Origin: Mumia xiangluensis
GTDB lineage: Bacteria; Actinomycetota; Actinomycetes; Propionibacteriales; Nocardioidaceae
Assembly: GCF_010994095.1 (NCBI RefSeq)
Contig: NZ_WJYO01000004.1
Coordinates: 372,001-436,000, forward strand
Direction: 5' to 3'
Length of the DNA: 64,000 bases
The translations under genes were made by a program, and so were the position numbers. The notes under the pieces were generated by a model, which saw nothing but the letters and a program-made list of their open reading frames with translations, was not told the origin of the DNA and ran no database searches. Within the stretch, counting starts at the first letter, position 1; each line of letters starts with the position of its first letter. Shown piece after piece: positions 51,991-62,793 of this stretch.

Positions 51991-52725
51991 ATGCACGCAC
52001 TCCGCGCAGCCCTCGCCGATCTCGTCCTCGGCGTGCGCTGCGCGGGCTGTGAGGCGCCGGGGCGCGCTCTCTGCGACACGTGCCGCTCGGAGATCGGCCA
52101 CCGGGCTGCGGTGCGCATCCCCGACCCGGCGCCGTCCGCGCTGCGCCGGCCCACCCCCGTCGTGCCGATGTCGCTCACCCCGTACGCAGGCGTCGTCGTC
52201 CCGGTGCTCCACGCCTACAAGGAGGAGCCACGCACCGCGCTCGCCGCACCGCTCGGCGGGCTGCTCGCCGATGCCGTGGAGGCTGCGATCGGGCGGTGCA
52301 CGGGGGAGGAGGACCCCCACGCAGCCGGTCCCGTCAGACTGGTCCCGGTGCCGTCGCGGCGCAGCGCGGTCCGCGCCCGGGGCTTCGACGCCGGTGCGGC
52401 TCTCGCTCGGTCCGCTGCCGCGGACCTGCGGCGCCGGGGGCTGCCCGCACGCGCCGCGCCCGTCCTCCGTGTCGGGCGGATCGCCGACCAGGCGGGCCTC
52501 ACAGCGGCAGATCGTGCCCGGAACCTCGCCGGCGCCTACCGCCTCAGGAGGCCGCTCGGCGCCGGCCTGGTCGTGGTCACCGACGACGTGCTGACGACCG
52601 GCGCGAGCGCTGCGGAGGCCGTCCGTGTGCTCACGGAGGCGGGCTCGCGACCGGTCGCCGTCGTGACCGTCGCGGCCACGCGCCGCCGCCTCGGACGAGC
52701 CGGCGACGGGTCGGGGTCACGGTGA
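51991..52725 (+). CDS. ComF family phosphoribosyltransferase-like protein
   Basis: A 244-residue cytosolic protein related to ComF/GntX. The N-terminal zinc site is CAGCEAPGRALCDTC. The PRTase fold has LVPVPSRRSAVRARGFDAGA and the phosphoribosyl pyrophosphate loop VVTDDVLTTGASAAEA. Substrate and role are unknown in actinobacteria; in naturally competent bacteria ComF aids DNA uptake. The gene directly precedes hpf, the usual actinobacterial order. The start is ATG 51991. Confidence 0.9.
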   Translation: MHALRAALADLVLGVRCAGCEAPGRALCDTCRSEIGHRAAVRIPDPAPSALRRPTPVVPMSLTPYAGVVVPVLHAYKEEPRTALAAPLGGLLADAVEAAIGRCTGEEDPHAAGPVRLVPVPSRRSAVRARGFDAGAALARSAAADLRRRGLPARAAPVLRVGRIADQAGLTAADRARNLAGAYRLRRPLGAGLVVVTDDVLTTGASAAEAVRVLTEAGSRPVAVVTVAATRRRLGRAGDGSGSR

Positions 52726-52848
52726 GAGAAGATCCGGCGTTCATGTGGAGAAATGCGTCCGTCCGGTCTACGGTCGAGACATGTGAACGTCATCCGCCGC
52801 GCTTCGGTCACCCGTCAGCGGTGGCCGACGCTCATCCGAGGAGGACTC

Positions 52849-53499
52849 GTGGAAGTTGTCGTCAAGGGCCGAAACTGCGAGGTCAGCCAGCGTTTTCGTG
52901 ACTACGTCGACGAGAAGACGCACCGGATAGACAAGTACGACCAGCGCAAGAAGATCCAACGCGTCGAGGTCGAGCTCACGAAGGAGTACAACCCGCGTCA
53001 GAGCGGTCGCAGCGAGCGGGTGGAGATCACCCTCCGCGGCCGTGGACCGGTGGTCCGTGCCGAGGCCTGCTCCGACGACGCTCTCGCCGCGCTCGACAAG
53101 GCCGTCGACAAGCTGGAGACCCAGGTCCGCAAGGTGCAGGACCGTCGCCGTGTCCACCGCGGCAACCGCACGCCGATGTCGGTGGCCGAGTTCGCGGCCG
53201 CGGTCGACGGCACCGCCGACGCCTCCGATGCCGAGGAGCCGATCGACGCCGTCCACTACGCGGGCCCGGTCGAGGTCCGCGGCGAGGGGCCGCTCGTCGT
53301 GCGCGAGAAGACGCACGCTGCCGCTCCGATGACCCTGGACCAGGCGCTCAACGAGATGGAGATGGTCGGGCACGACTTCTATCTCTTCGTCGAGAAGGAC
53401 TCCGGTCACCCGAGTGTCGTGTACCGCCGCCGCGGTTACGACTACGGCGTCATCCACATCGACCAGTCCGCCGACAGCATCGACGCAGCGGTCGGCTGA
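52849..53499 (+). CDS. hpf: Ribosome hibernation-promoting factor, long form
   Basis: Binds the 30S subunit and drives formation of inactive 100S ribosomes when growth stops. It has 216 residues. The N-terminal S30AE domain (VEVVVKGRNCEVSQRFRDYV) has a long basic helix, and a linker leads to a C-terminal dimerisation domain containing DQALNEMEMVGHDFYLFVEK and VVYRRRGYDYGVIHI. The two-domain length marks the long form. GTG 52849 is chosen because GAGGAG lies just upstream; longer in-frame starts add unconserved residues. The leader after comF is 123 bp. Confidence 0.95.
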   Translation: MEVVVKGRNCEVSQRFRDYVDEKTHRIDKYDQRKKIQRVEVELTKEYNPRQSGRSERVEITLRGRGPVVRAEACSDDALAALDKAVDKLETQVRKVQDRRRVHRGNRTPMSVAEFAAAVDGTADASDAEEPIDAVHYAGPVEVRGEGPLVVREKTHAAAPMTLDQALNEMEMVGHDFYLFVEKDSGHPSVVYRRRGYDYGVIHIDQSADSIDAAVG

Positions 53500-53525
53500 G
53501 CCGTCGCATGGCATGATCGGCTGCG

Positions 53526-54200
53526 ATGACCTTCGTAGCCGATCATGCCGAGACGATCCGGGTCCTTCTTGTCGACGACCAGGAGCTCTTCCGGCGCGGG
53601 CTCCGCATGGTTCTCGAGGCAGATCCCGGCCTCGAGGTCGAGGAGGCCCAGGACGGGCTTTCCGCGGTCGCCCAGGCGACGGCGAGCCCACCGGACGTCG
53701 TCCTGCTCGACGTCCGCATGCCCGGGATGAACGGCCCCGAGGCCGCCGGTGCGATCAAGGAGGCCGCGCCGTCGGCCAGGATCGTGATGCTCACCGCGAG
53801 CGACGAGGAGAGCGACCTGCTCGACTCGATCCGCAACGGCGCCTCCGGCTACCTCCTCAAGGACTCCTCGGTCGACCAGGTCAGCGACGCGGTGCGCCGC
53901 GTGGCGTCCGGCCAGTCGCTGATCAGCCCCCAGGTGGCGACACGCCTGCTGGAGGAGTTCCGGGTCCTCGCCACGCGTGACGAGCCGGAGCCGCGGGGCA
54001 CCAAGCTGTCCGACCGCGAGCTCGAGGTGCTGCGCCTCGTCGCGCTCGGCCACAACAACAAGGAGATCGGGCGCGCGTTGTTCATCAGCGAGAACACCGT
54101 CAAGAACCATGTCCGCAACATCCTCGAGAAGCTCCAGCTGCGGTCGCGCGTCGAGGCTGCAACGTACGCCGTCCGCGAGCGGCTGCTCGATCTGCCGTGA
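53526..54200 (+). CDS. NarL/LuxR-type response regulator (no adjacent kinase)
   Basis: A two-domain regulator of 224 residues. The receiver has IRVLLVDDQELF, phospho-acceptor Asp62 (VVLLDVRMPGM), the Thr of VMLTASDEE and the Lys of YLLKDSS. The LuxR-type HTH lies at about 155-215: LSDRELEVLRLVALGHNNKEIGRALFISENTVKNHVRNIL. No histidine kinase is adjacent. CATGAT ends 8 nt before the ATG and could be its -10. Its stop overlaps the start of the YcaQ-like gene by 4 bp (GTGA), an unexpected pairing of signalling and DNA repair. Confidence 0.92.
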   Translation: MTFVADHAETIRVLLVDDQELFRRGLRMVLEADPGLEVEEAQDGLSAVAQATASPPDVVLLDVRMPGMNGPEAAGAIKEAAPSARIVMLTASDEESDLLDSIRNGASGYLLKDSSVDQVSDAVRRVASGQSLISPQVATRLLEEFRVLATRDEPEPRGTKLSDRELEVLRLVALGHNNKEIGRALFISENTVKNHVRNILEKLQLRSRVEAATYAVRERLLDLP

Positions 54201-55417
54201 GCCGCCCGCAGGAGATGTCCGCGGCGGCAGCACGCCGTACGGTGCTGGCCGCCCAGGGGTTCACCGACCGTCCGCACATCCGGACCACGGCACGCTCCCT
54301 GGACCGTGCCGTCGCCCGCACCGGGGTGCTGCAGATCGACTCGGTCAACGTCTTGCAGCGGGCGCACTACCTCCCGTTGTTCAGCCGGCTCGGCCCCTAC
54401 GACACTCAGCTGCTGCACCGCGCCGCGGAGCGCAGCCCGAGACGTCTCGTCGAGTACTGGGCGCACGTCGCCGCGTACATGCCCGTCGACCTGTGGCCGA
54501 CGATGCAGCACCGGATGCGCCACTACCGCGACACCGGGCACGCGTGGGGTGGCCGCCAGGGTCGCCCTGACGTCGCCGATGCGCTGCTGGCCGAGGTGGA
54601 GCGCCGTGGCGCGGTGACCGCTCGCGACCTCGACTCGGCGACCGAGCGCAGCCGGGAGCAGTGGGGGTGGAACTGGTCGGAGACGAAGTTCGCCCTGGAG
54701 TACCTCTTCCTGGCCGGTGAGCTCGCGGTCGCCCGCCGCAACGGGGCGTTCGAACGCGTGTACGACCTCCCTGAGCGGGTGCTGCCTAAGGCAGTCCTCG
54801 AGGCGCCCGTGCCGACCGCTGAGGAGGCTGCCCGCGAGCTGGTACGCCGCGCGGCTGCATCGTCGGGGGTGGCGACCGAGGCGAGCCTGCGCGACTACTA
54901 CCGGATGGGGGTCGCGCCGACGCGCCAGGCCGTCCACGAGCTGGTCGAGGACGGCACGCTCGAGCCGGTACGGGTGCAGGGGTGGCAGCGGCCGGCGTAC
55001 AGGCACGTCGGGGCGTCCACCCCGCGATCTGTCCGTGCAGCGGCGCTGCTCAGCCCGTTCGACCCGCTGGTGTGGGAGCGCGCACGCACCGAGGACCTGT
55101 TCGGGTTCCGCTACCGCATCGAGATCTACGTCCCGGCGCACAAGCGGGTGCACGGCTACTACGTGCTCCCGTTCCTGCTGGACGAGGCGATCGTGGCCCG
55201 GGTCGATCTCAAGGCCGACCGGCCGACGCGACGGCTCCTCGTGCGGGCCGCCTGGGCCGAGCCCGGGCACGATCTCGGCCATGTCGCCGCACAGCTCGCC
55301 GTACAGCTGCGGACGATCGCGGCCTGGACCTCGCTCGACGCCGTCGAGATCGAGCCGCGGGGCGACCTGGCAGAGGAGCTGGCCGCCGCCGTCGAGGGTG
55401 TCGCTGCGGTCGTCTGA
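54197..55417 (+). CDS. Winged-helix DNA glycosylase, YcaQ/AlkZ family
   Basis: A 406-residue protein of the HTH_42 family, which includes YcaQ (unhooks interstrand crosslinks) and AlkZ (antibiotic-adduct glycosylase). The N-terminal region has [22 protein letters not shown]. The Q-I-D there fits the QPhiD catalytic motif of the YcaQ branch rather than the QPhiQ of AlkZ. Conserved blocks [47 protein letters not shown] and [19 protein letters not shown] follow. The GTG start is within the stop of the response regulator. Confidence 0.87.
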   Translation: MSRPQEMSAAAARRTVLAAQGFTDRPHIRTTARSLDRAVARTGVLQIDSVNVLQRAHYLPLFSRLGPYDTQLLHRAAERSPRRLVEYWAHVAAYMPVDLWPTMQHRMRHYRDTGHAWGGRQGRPDVADALLAEVERRGAVTARDLDSATERSREQWGWNWSETKFALEYLFLAGELAVARRNGAFERVYDLPERVLPKAVLEAPVPTAEEAARELVRRAAASSGVATEASLRDYYRMGVAPTRQAVHELVEDGTLEPVRVQGWQRPAYRHVGASTPRSVRAAALLSPFDPLVWERARTEDLFGFRYRIEIYVPAHKRVHGYYVLPFLLDEAIVARVDLKADRPTRRLLVRAAWAEPGHDLGHVAAQLAVQLRTIAAWTSLDAVEIEPRGDLAEELAAAVEGVAAVV

Positions 55418-55459
55418 GCCCGAAATCCGGTGCACTTACGGTTGCGCCCAGCGGTCGCC

Positions 55460-55465
55460 TAGGAT
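55460..55465 (+). promoter_or_regulatory. Candidate secA -10 element TAGGAT
   Basis: TAGGAT lies in the 133-bp gap before secA and would give a leader of about 80 nt. No clear -35 is seen at 16-18 bp. Confidence 0.35.
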
Positions 55466-55550
55466 GGACAGGATTCTGCCGTCGGTCGGCACACCCTTTG
55501 TGGGGCCCGGAGACGACGGCTCGGCGAGCAAGTTCTCAGGAGTGCGTTCC

Positions 55551-58277
<2,727 letters not shown>

Positions 58278-58305
58278 CGCAAGCCGCTCCCGACGCGGCA
58301 CCCGC

Positions 58306-58358
58306 ACGAAAGACCAGACATCCGGACCCGTACGCGGGCCAGATGCCTGGTCTTTCGT
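58306..58358. terminator. Bidirectional hairpin terminator after secA
   Basis: ACGAAAGACCAG at 58306-58317 and CTGGTCTTTCGT at 58347-58358 form a perfect 12-bp outer stem. Inside are a CCCG/CGGG inner stem and a few more pairs. It lies between secA and the convergent Rv3235-like gene, and the CTTT/AAAG in the arms gives a short U-rich end in both directions. Confidence 0.75.
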
Positions 58359-58368
58359 CGTCCGAGGC

Positions 58369-58935
58369 TCAGACCCAGACGAGCGCGGTGCAGATCCAGG
58401 TGGGGTCGCGACGGTCGGTGTCGTGCTCGAGCCGCGCGGCGACGGCGCGCGACCGACCCTCCCGGACGACCCTGGCGCTCACCTCGGCGACGTCGTCGCG
58501 GGGCCGACAGACGTGGACGCTGGCGACCCGTCCGGCGGCGGGTCGGTGGGGCGTGCGGGTGCGCGCGCGTGCGAGCACGGAGAGCCGGCCGTGGAGCTCT
58601 TCGTAGACGTCGGGCCGCAGGATCCGCACGAGCTGTTGGAGGGGACGGGTGCCGGCGCTGACCTCGAGGACGGCCTGGACGAAGCGGCCGGCGCGCTGCT
58701 CCAGGTCGCGTTCCGGTGGCGGGACGAGGCTCAGCCGAGCCCGGCGCGGTGGCCCCGACGGAGCGGGGTCGTCGAGCGCGACCGCGAGCGACCCCTCGAC
58801 GAGGGGCAGCGCCCACTGGACGGATGGCGTCGGCTCGAGGGCGTACAGCTGGGCCTCGGCGGCGGCTGTCGCGGTGGTGGTGGGACGGGCGTTGGCGGTG
58901 GTGGTGGTGGCGGTGGCGGTGGCGGTGGCGGTCAT
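58369..58935 (-). CDS. Rv3235 family protein (DUF6459-like)
   Basis: A 188-residue protein of unknown function. A low-complexity Thr-Ala N-terminus is followed by LEQRAGRFVQAVLEVSAGTR, LVRILRPDVYEELHGRLSVL and VHVCRPRDDVAEVSARVV. The C-terminus ends DPTWICTALVWV, the pattern of actinobacterial proteins encoded next to secA. It is probably cytosolic. The start is ATG 58935 behind GGAGGAG; it overlaps the LysM gene stop by 4 bp. Confidence 0.85.
   Translation of the reverse strand: MTATATATATTTTANARPTTTATAAAEAQLYALEPTPSVQWALPLVEGSLAVALDDPAPSGPPRRARLSLVPPPERDLEQRAGRFVQAVLEVSAGTRPLQQLVRILRPDVYEELHGRLSVLARARTRTPHRPAAGRVASVHVCRPRDDVAEVSARVVREGRSRAVAARLEHDTDRRDPTWICTALVWV
58897..58932. repeat. GGT/GGTGGC microsatellite at the start of the Rv3235-like gene
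   Basis: Three GGT units are followed by four copies of GGTGGC (58906-58929), beginning three bases after the start codon of the minus-strand gene. They encode alternating Thr-Ala. Six-base steps would keep the frame; three-base slips too. Confidence 0.75.
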
Positions 58936-59894
58936 CGGTCTCCTCCGGCTGCGTGCGGTGCGGGGTGGGTGCTGGAGCTGGGATCGGTGGCTGGTGCGGC
59001 GGTGGTGGGCGCCGCACCGGGTGGCGCGGCGGTCGGTGGTGCGGTGGGTGTGCTGGACGCCGTAGTCCGGCGCGGGGCGGGGGGCCGCAGCGTGATCCCG
59101 GCAGGGAGTGCGTCGGGGTCGCGGCCGATGGCAGCGCGGTTCACGGCGTACCAGCGGCGCCACTCGCGATTGGTGCGGCGCGTGGTGGGGCGGACGCCGG
59201 CCGTGCGGAGGGCATCCGTGGCGATGCTCCACAAGGTGTCGCCGACGCGGACCTCGTAGGAGCGGCGCTGACGGCGGGTGGACGGGTCACGGCTGGGAGA
59301 AGGAAGCCGCTCGGTTGCCGCGCCCGGCCCAGGAGCGCGGGTGCCGGGAGCGCGGGTGCCGGGAGCGCGGGTGCCGGGGGACACAGTCACGTCGTCCGCT
59401 GCTCGGACGCTCCTGCCCCTGGTGCTGACGTCTCGTGCGGGGCGGTCGGGAAGGGCGAGGCCCGCGACTGCCGAGGCGGGCGGCGCGGCAGCGACCGAGG
59501 TCGGGGTGGTGCTGCCCTCGGAACCCGTCGTTCGCGCGGTGTCCGACGCTGACGGTGCGGCTCCGGCGGGCGACGCCGCGAGCACCGCAGCTCCGGCAGC
59601 GGCAGCGATCACGGGTCGCCAGACGCGCGGGGTCAGCGTCAGGACGACCGCGGGGATCGGGCGGCGCACCGCCCGGTACGACCACGCGAGCACGCTCAGC
59701 GCCGTGAGCCAGCCGGTCGCACCGACGACCCCGAGAAGTGCAGCGTCGCGGATCACGCTGTCCAGGCGGGGCGCGTACGGGCTGGTGAGGGTCGCGATCC
59801 GCGTCAGGGCACCGGGCACGTGGGGGAGCAGCGTGACCAGCACTGCCGCCGGAATCGCAGTAGGCAGCACGGCGCCCGATCGTCGATGCATCAC
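58932..59894 (-). CDS. LysM domain membrane protein
   Basis: A 320-residue protein. Two or three hydrophobic segments lie in residues 10-110 (AVLPTAIPAAVLVTLLPHV first). An Ala/Thr/Pro-rich spacer with PGTRA repeats follows, then a LysM-like domain (YEVRVGDTLWSIATDAL to ALPAGITLRPP) with an insert before RRWYAVNRAAIG. A Pro/Thr tail ends it. LysM binds peptidoglycan, so the domain is expected outside the membrane. The start is GTG 59894 (or ATG 59891) behind GAGAGG. It is divergent from a leaderless unknown gene. Confidence 0.8.
   Translation of the reverse strand: MMHRRSGAVLPTAIPAAVLVTLLPHVPGALTRIATLTSPYAPRLDSVIRDAALLGVVGATGWLTALSVLAWSYRAVRRPIPAVVLTLTPRVWRPVIAAAAGAAVLAASPAGAAPSASDTARTTGSEGSTTPTSVAAAPPASAVAGLALPDRPARDVSTRGRSVRAADDVTVSPGTRAPGTRAPGTRAPGPGAATERLPSPSRDPSTRRQRRSYEVRVGDTLWSIATDALRTAGVRPTTRRTNREWRRWYAVNRAAIGRDPDALPAGITLRPPAPRRTTASSTPTAPPTAAPPGAAPTTAAPATDPSSSTHPAPHAAGGDR
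59332..59376. repeat. Three in-frame 15-bp repeats in the LysM gene
   Basis: GGAGCGCGGGTGCCG occurs three times head to tail at 59332, 59347 and 59362. On the coding strand it gives PGTRA three times in the spacer between membrane and LysM parts. Confidence 0.85.
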
Positions 59895-59910
59895 TCGGCC
59901 TCTCTTGATG

Positions 59911-59928
59911 ACGTTTGCCTACGTTTGC
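59911..59928. promoter_or_regulatory. Direct repeat ACGTTTGC with 10-bp period in a divergent promoter
   Basis: ACGTTTGC occurs at 59911-59918 and 59921-59928, one helical turn apart, 17 bp from the LysM start. Direct repeats with helical spacing suit BldC-like proteins that bind head to tail, and such a small HTH gene lies at 60484-60753. Confidence 0.4.
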
Positions 59929-59978
59929 GTACGGCTGGATACGTCGTCAAGCGTTCGTCCACAGACCCGGACGCTCGC

Positions 59979-59984
59979 TAGAGT
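59979..59984 (+). promoter_or_regulatory. -10 element TAGAGT, leaderless start of an unknown gene
   Basis: TAGAGT ends 6 nt before the ATG at 59991; no Shine-Dalgarno sequence is seen. Confidence 0.5.
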
Positions 59985-59990
59985 GCGCCC

Positions 59991-60500
59991 ATGCGGTGGG
60001 ACGAACGCTTCGAAGCCCTCGAGACCGGCCTGGCTCTCGAGTCCGCCGGCGAGCAGCTCACCGACCGCGATCGCGAGATCGACGAGCTCGCCGTGGAGCG
60101 TGCAGCGACGGTGTCGTGGGCAGACCGGTGCCGGGGGCGGGAGGTGACCCTGCGAGTCGCGGTGCTGGGTCCGATCCGCGGCGAGCTGGCGATGGCGACT
60201 GCCGACTGGCTGCTCGTGCACCAGGACGCCTCGACCGACTGGGTCGTCGCTGTCGGGCAGGTCCTCGCCGTGACGGTCGCCGGTGGCGGGCCCGCGGCCG
60301 CCCGCCGCGAGGTCGAGCGTCGTACGACGTGGCGTCAGGCCTGGACCGAGCTCATCCGGGACCGCGACAGCGTCATGGTGATGCTGGTCGACGGGAGCAC
60401 GCTGCGCGGCGTGCCGTCACGCGCGGGGAGCGACTACGTGGAGATCGCGGACGAGCTCGTGCCGTACGCGGCCGTCGTCGCCGTCAGGTGTCCGCGTTGA
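59991..60500 (+). CDS. Hypothetical protein
   Basis: A 169-residue cytosolic protein of unknown function. It begins RWDERFEALETGLALESAGE, has a central REVTLRVAVLGPIRGELAMA strand region and ends VMVMLVDGSTLRGVPSRAGS followed by YAAVVAVRCP, which resembles a small SH3- or Sm-like barrel. There are no membrane or metal motifs. The ATG is set by the leaderless promoter spacing. Its 3' end overlaps the convergent HTH gene by 17 bp. Confidence 0.75.
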   Translation: MRWDERFEALETGLALESAGEQLTDRDREIDELAVERAATVSWADRCRGREVTLRVAVLGPIRGELAMATADWLLVHQDASTDWVVAVGQVLAVTVAGGGPAAARREVERRTTWRQAWTELIRDRDSVMVMLVDGSTLRGVPSRAGSDYVEIADELVPYAAVVAVRCPR

Positions 60501-60753
60501 CGTCCTCGTCGCGCGACTCCTCCGACTCGACCCACGGGTGTGCGGCGATGTGGTCTCGCGCGGCGGCGTACTGGTGGGTGATGAACTCCTCCAGCGCCTC
60601 GGCCTCCACACGCCAGACGCCGCGACCCCCGAGCCGGATGGCGGGCAAGTCGCCGCGGCGCACCAGCGCGTAGACCTGCCGCTCCGAGACGTTGAGCACG
60701 TCGGCCACGTCCGAGAGCCGCAGGAACCGGGGGGACTCGGAACCGAGGGGCAT
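60484..60753 (-). CDS. Small helix-turn-helix (excisionase/BldC-like) DNA-binding protein
   Basis: An 89-residue protein with a MerR-like winged HTH: FLRLSDVADVLNVSERQVYALVRRGDLPAIRLGGRGVWRVEAEALEEFI. It resembles BldC and phage excisionases, but there is no integrase nearby. The C-terminal tail is acidic (WVESEESRDEDVN). The start is ATG 60753; CATGAT ends 6 nt upstream on its strand. Possible targets include the direct repeat at 59911-59928 (inference). Confidence 0.82.
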   Translation of the reverse strand: MPLGSESPRFLRLSDVADVLNVSERQVYALVRRGDLPAIRLGGRGVWRVEAEALEEFITHQYAAARDHIAAHPWVESEESRDEDVNADT

Positions 60754-60856
60754 GGCTCGATCATGCCAGTCGTGGCACCCACGGCGCGGCCCTGCGTGCA
60801 CGGTCTGTGGACAGAGGGTGGACGCAGTGGTCTCGCGTCGGGCATGAATAGGTGCC

Positions 60857-61549
60857 ATGCCCACGCTCACGCGACGACCCTCGTCGCCCGCGCGCGCCGA
60901 CGCCCGCCGCCTGCAGCGGCCCCGGTGGACCCATCCGCGCGCCGTCGCGGGTGCTGCGCTGGTCGCCGGCTCGATGCTCCTCGGCAGCCTGCTCGTCACC
61001 AACGTCGCCCGTACGACGGAGGTCTGGGCGGTGAGCGACGACGTCCGCGCAGGGGAGCCCGTCCGGCCCGCCGACCTCGAGCGCGTCGACGTGCGATTGA
61101 CGGGTGCCGCGGCCACCGCCTACCTCGCCGAGCCCGACCCCACAGCCCTCGCCAGCCGGGTGGCGGAAGCGACCTGGGCCCACGACCTCGCTGCCGGTGA
61201 GCTCGTGCCCGTCGCTGCCCTGGCCGCGGCCTCCGATGCCTCCGGCGTCGAGGTGCCTCTGCAGGTGACCGGTACGGCGATGCCCGCGGACCTCGCGGCG
61301 GGTCACCGGGTCGACGTCTGGGTCGCCCCGGAGCCCGGCACCGCACGCGGCGGGACGGCATCCGCGCGCCGGGTGCTCCAGGACGTCGGTGTGGTCGCGG
61401 TCCACGGGGACAGCAGTGCGTTCGGTGAGAGCGGCGTCCGCAGCGTGGTCGTGCTGGTCGACGACGCCCGAGCGGGTGTCCTCCCCGACGCGCTCGCCGC
61501 GCTCGCGGACGGGCGTACGACGCTCGTACGGAGGTCGGGGGCCGCGTGA
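60857..61549 (+). CDS. SAF domain protein, CpaB-like
   Basis: A 230-residue protein. A basic N-terminus leads to one transmembrane segment at about 28-49 (AVAGAALVAGSMLLGSLLV). A SAF domain follows (TEVWAVSDDVRAGEPVRPADLERVDV), then a region with AGHRVDVWVAPEPG and VVLVDDARAGVLPDAL. This is the layout of CpaB/RcpC proteins of Tad/Flp pili and related flagellar FlgA. Its stop overlaps the CpaE-like gene (ATGA/GTGA type), but no pilin, secretion ATPase or TadB/C gene is seen before the window ends. Confidence 0.78.
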   Translation: MPTLTRRPSSPARADARRLQRPRWTHPRAVAGAALVAGSMLLGSLLVTNVARTTEVWAVSDDVRAGEPVRPADLERVDVRLTGAAATAYLAEPDPTALASRVAEATWAHDLAAGELVPVAALAAASDASGVEVPLQVTGTAMPADLAAGHRVDVWVAPEPGTARGGTASARRVLQDVGVVAVHGDSSAFGESGVRSVVVLVDDARAGVLPDALAALADGRTTLVRRSGAA

Positions 61550-62775
61550 GCGTCCCGGTTCTCATCGCCGCCGGGGGCGAGCCCTGGGAGGCCGACCTGG
61601 TCGCCGCGGCCGTCGCGACCGACGGCATCGATGTCGTACGCCGTTGCGTGGACGTCGCGGACGCGGTCGCGACGGCGTCGAGCGGCTCTGTCGGCGTCGC
61701 GCTCGTGTCGGTCGGCCTGCCGGGGCTCGACGCGGATGCCGTGCGCCGCCTCGCGGGGACGGACGTCCTCGTCGTCGCCGTCGTCGGCGGCCACGAGACG
61801 GAGCAGGCCGCCCGGCAGCACGCCGGAGCCCTGGGCATCGCGTCCGTCGTCCCGTGGACGCGTCTGCGAGAGGTCCCGGCGCTCGCTCGTGCCACCCGCC
61901 GCGACGGCGGCGCCGAGCTCGACCTGAGACCGTCGTCGGCGGAGCGCGACGATGCCGCCGTGCCGGTGAGCGACCACCAGCGGGAGGGGCGGATCACGGC
62001 GGTCTGGGGACCACCGGGTGCCCCTGGCCGCAGCACCGTGGCGCGCGGTATCGCCGCCGAGCTCGCGGCGTACGGCCGACGGACGGTCCTGATCGACGCG
62101 GACGTCGACGGCGGGACGCAGGCCGCGGCGCTGGCGCTGCTGGACGAGGTGAGCGGCATCCTCGTCGCGTCCCGCGACGCAAACTCCGGCACCCTGACCC
62201 GTGAGTCGCTCACGGCCTGCCTGCGCTGGATCGGTCCCGAGCTCGGTGTCCTCACCGGGCTGCCGCGGGCCGACCGGTGGCCGAGCCTGCGCGCCGCGGC
62301 GTACGAGTCGGTGCTCGAGACCGCGCGCGAGGTCGCCGACGACGTCGTGGTCGACCTCGGGCACGCGCTCGACGACGCGGACGAGCCGGCGTACGACTCC
62401 GCCGCGCCCCGACGCGCAGCCGTCGCACGGCACACGCTCGCCGTCGCCGACCGGGTCATCGTCGTCGGCAGCCCCGATCCGGTCGGACTGTCCCGGCTCG
62501 CCCGTGCGGTGCTGGACGTCCGGTCGCGCCTGGGTATCGAGCCCGACGTGGTCATCAACCGGATGCGGCCGACCCTCGGGTGGAGCGCCCGCGAGATCGC
62601 CGATGCCGTCGAACGCTTCACGGGACTTCGACCGCTCGCGTTCCTGCCCGACGCCCCTGCAGTCATCGACCACTGCCTCGTGCACGGCTACACGACGGTC
62701 GAGGGTGCGGCCGGGTCGCCGTTTCGTACGACGTTGGTCACGCTGGTGGATCAACTGCGGGTTCAGCCCGCTTAA
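61546..62775 (+). CDS. CpaE-like ATPase with degenerate Walker A
   Basis: A 409-residue protein. Residues 1-110 resemble a receiver-like domain. A MinD/ParA-type ATPase domain starts at about 150. Its P-loop reads WGPPGAPGRSTVARG, with Arg where the invariant Lys of GKS/T should be and no N-terminal signature Lys. TVLIDADVDGGTQAAAL (Walker A' region) and DVVVDLGHALDD (Walker B) are recognisable. ATP hydrolysis may be lost or altered. It is coupled to the SAF gene, suggesting a shared role in pilus-type assembly or positioning. Confidence 0.78.
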   Translation: MSVPVLIAAGGEPWEADLVAAAVATDGIDVVRRCVDVADAVATASSGSVGVALVSVGLPGLDADAVRRLAGTDVLVVAVVGGHETEQAARQHAGALGIASVVPWTRLREVPALARATRRDGGAELDLRPSSAERDDAAVPVSDHQREGRITAVWGPPGAPGRSTVARGIAAELAAYGRRTVLIDADVDGGTQAAALALLDEVSGILVASRDANSGTLTRESLTACLRWIGPELGVLTGLPRADRWPSLRAAAYESVLETAREVADDVVVDLGHALDDADEPAYDSAAPRRAAVARHTLAVADRVIVVGSPDPVGLSRLARAVLDVRSRLGIEPDVVINRMRPTLGWSAREIADAVERFTGLRPLAFLPDAPAVIDHCLVHGYTTVEGAAGSPFRTTLVTLVDQLRVQPA

Positions 62776-62781
62776 CTGGCG

Positions 62782-62787
62782 TAATCT
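62782..62787 (+). promoter_or_regulatory. -10 element TAATCT, leaderless start of the WS/DGAT gene
   Basis: TAATCT ends 6 nt before the GTG at 62794, in the 18-bp gap after the CpaE-like gene. Confidence 0.5.
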
Positions 62788-62793
62788 GTGGCC

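Noticed and set aside
60484-60753. Phage excisionase marking an integrated element
   Set aside because: No integrase, attachment site or phage gene is present; the protein fits a chromosomal BldC-like regulator equally well.
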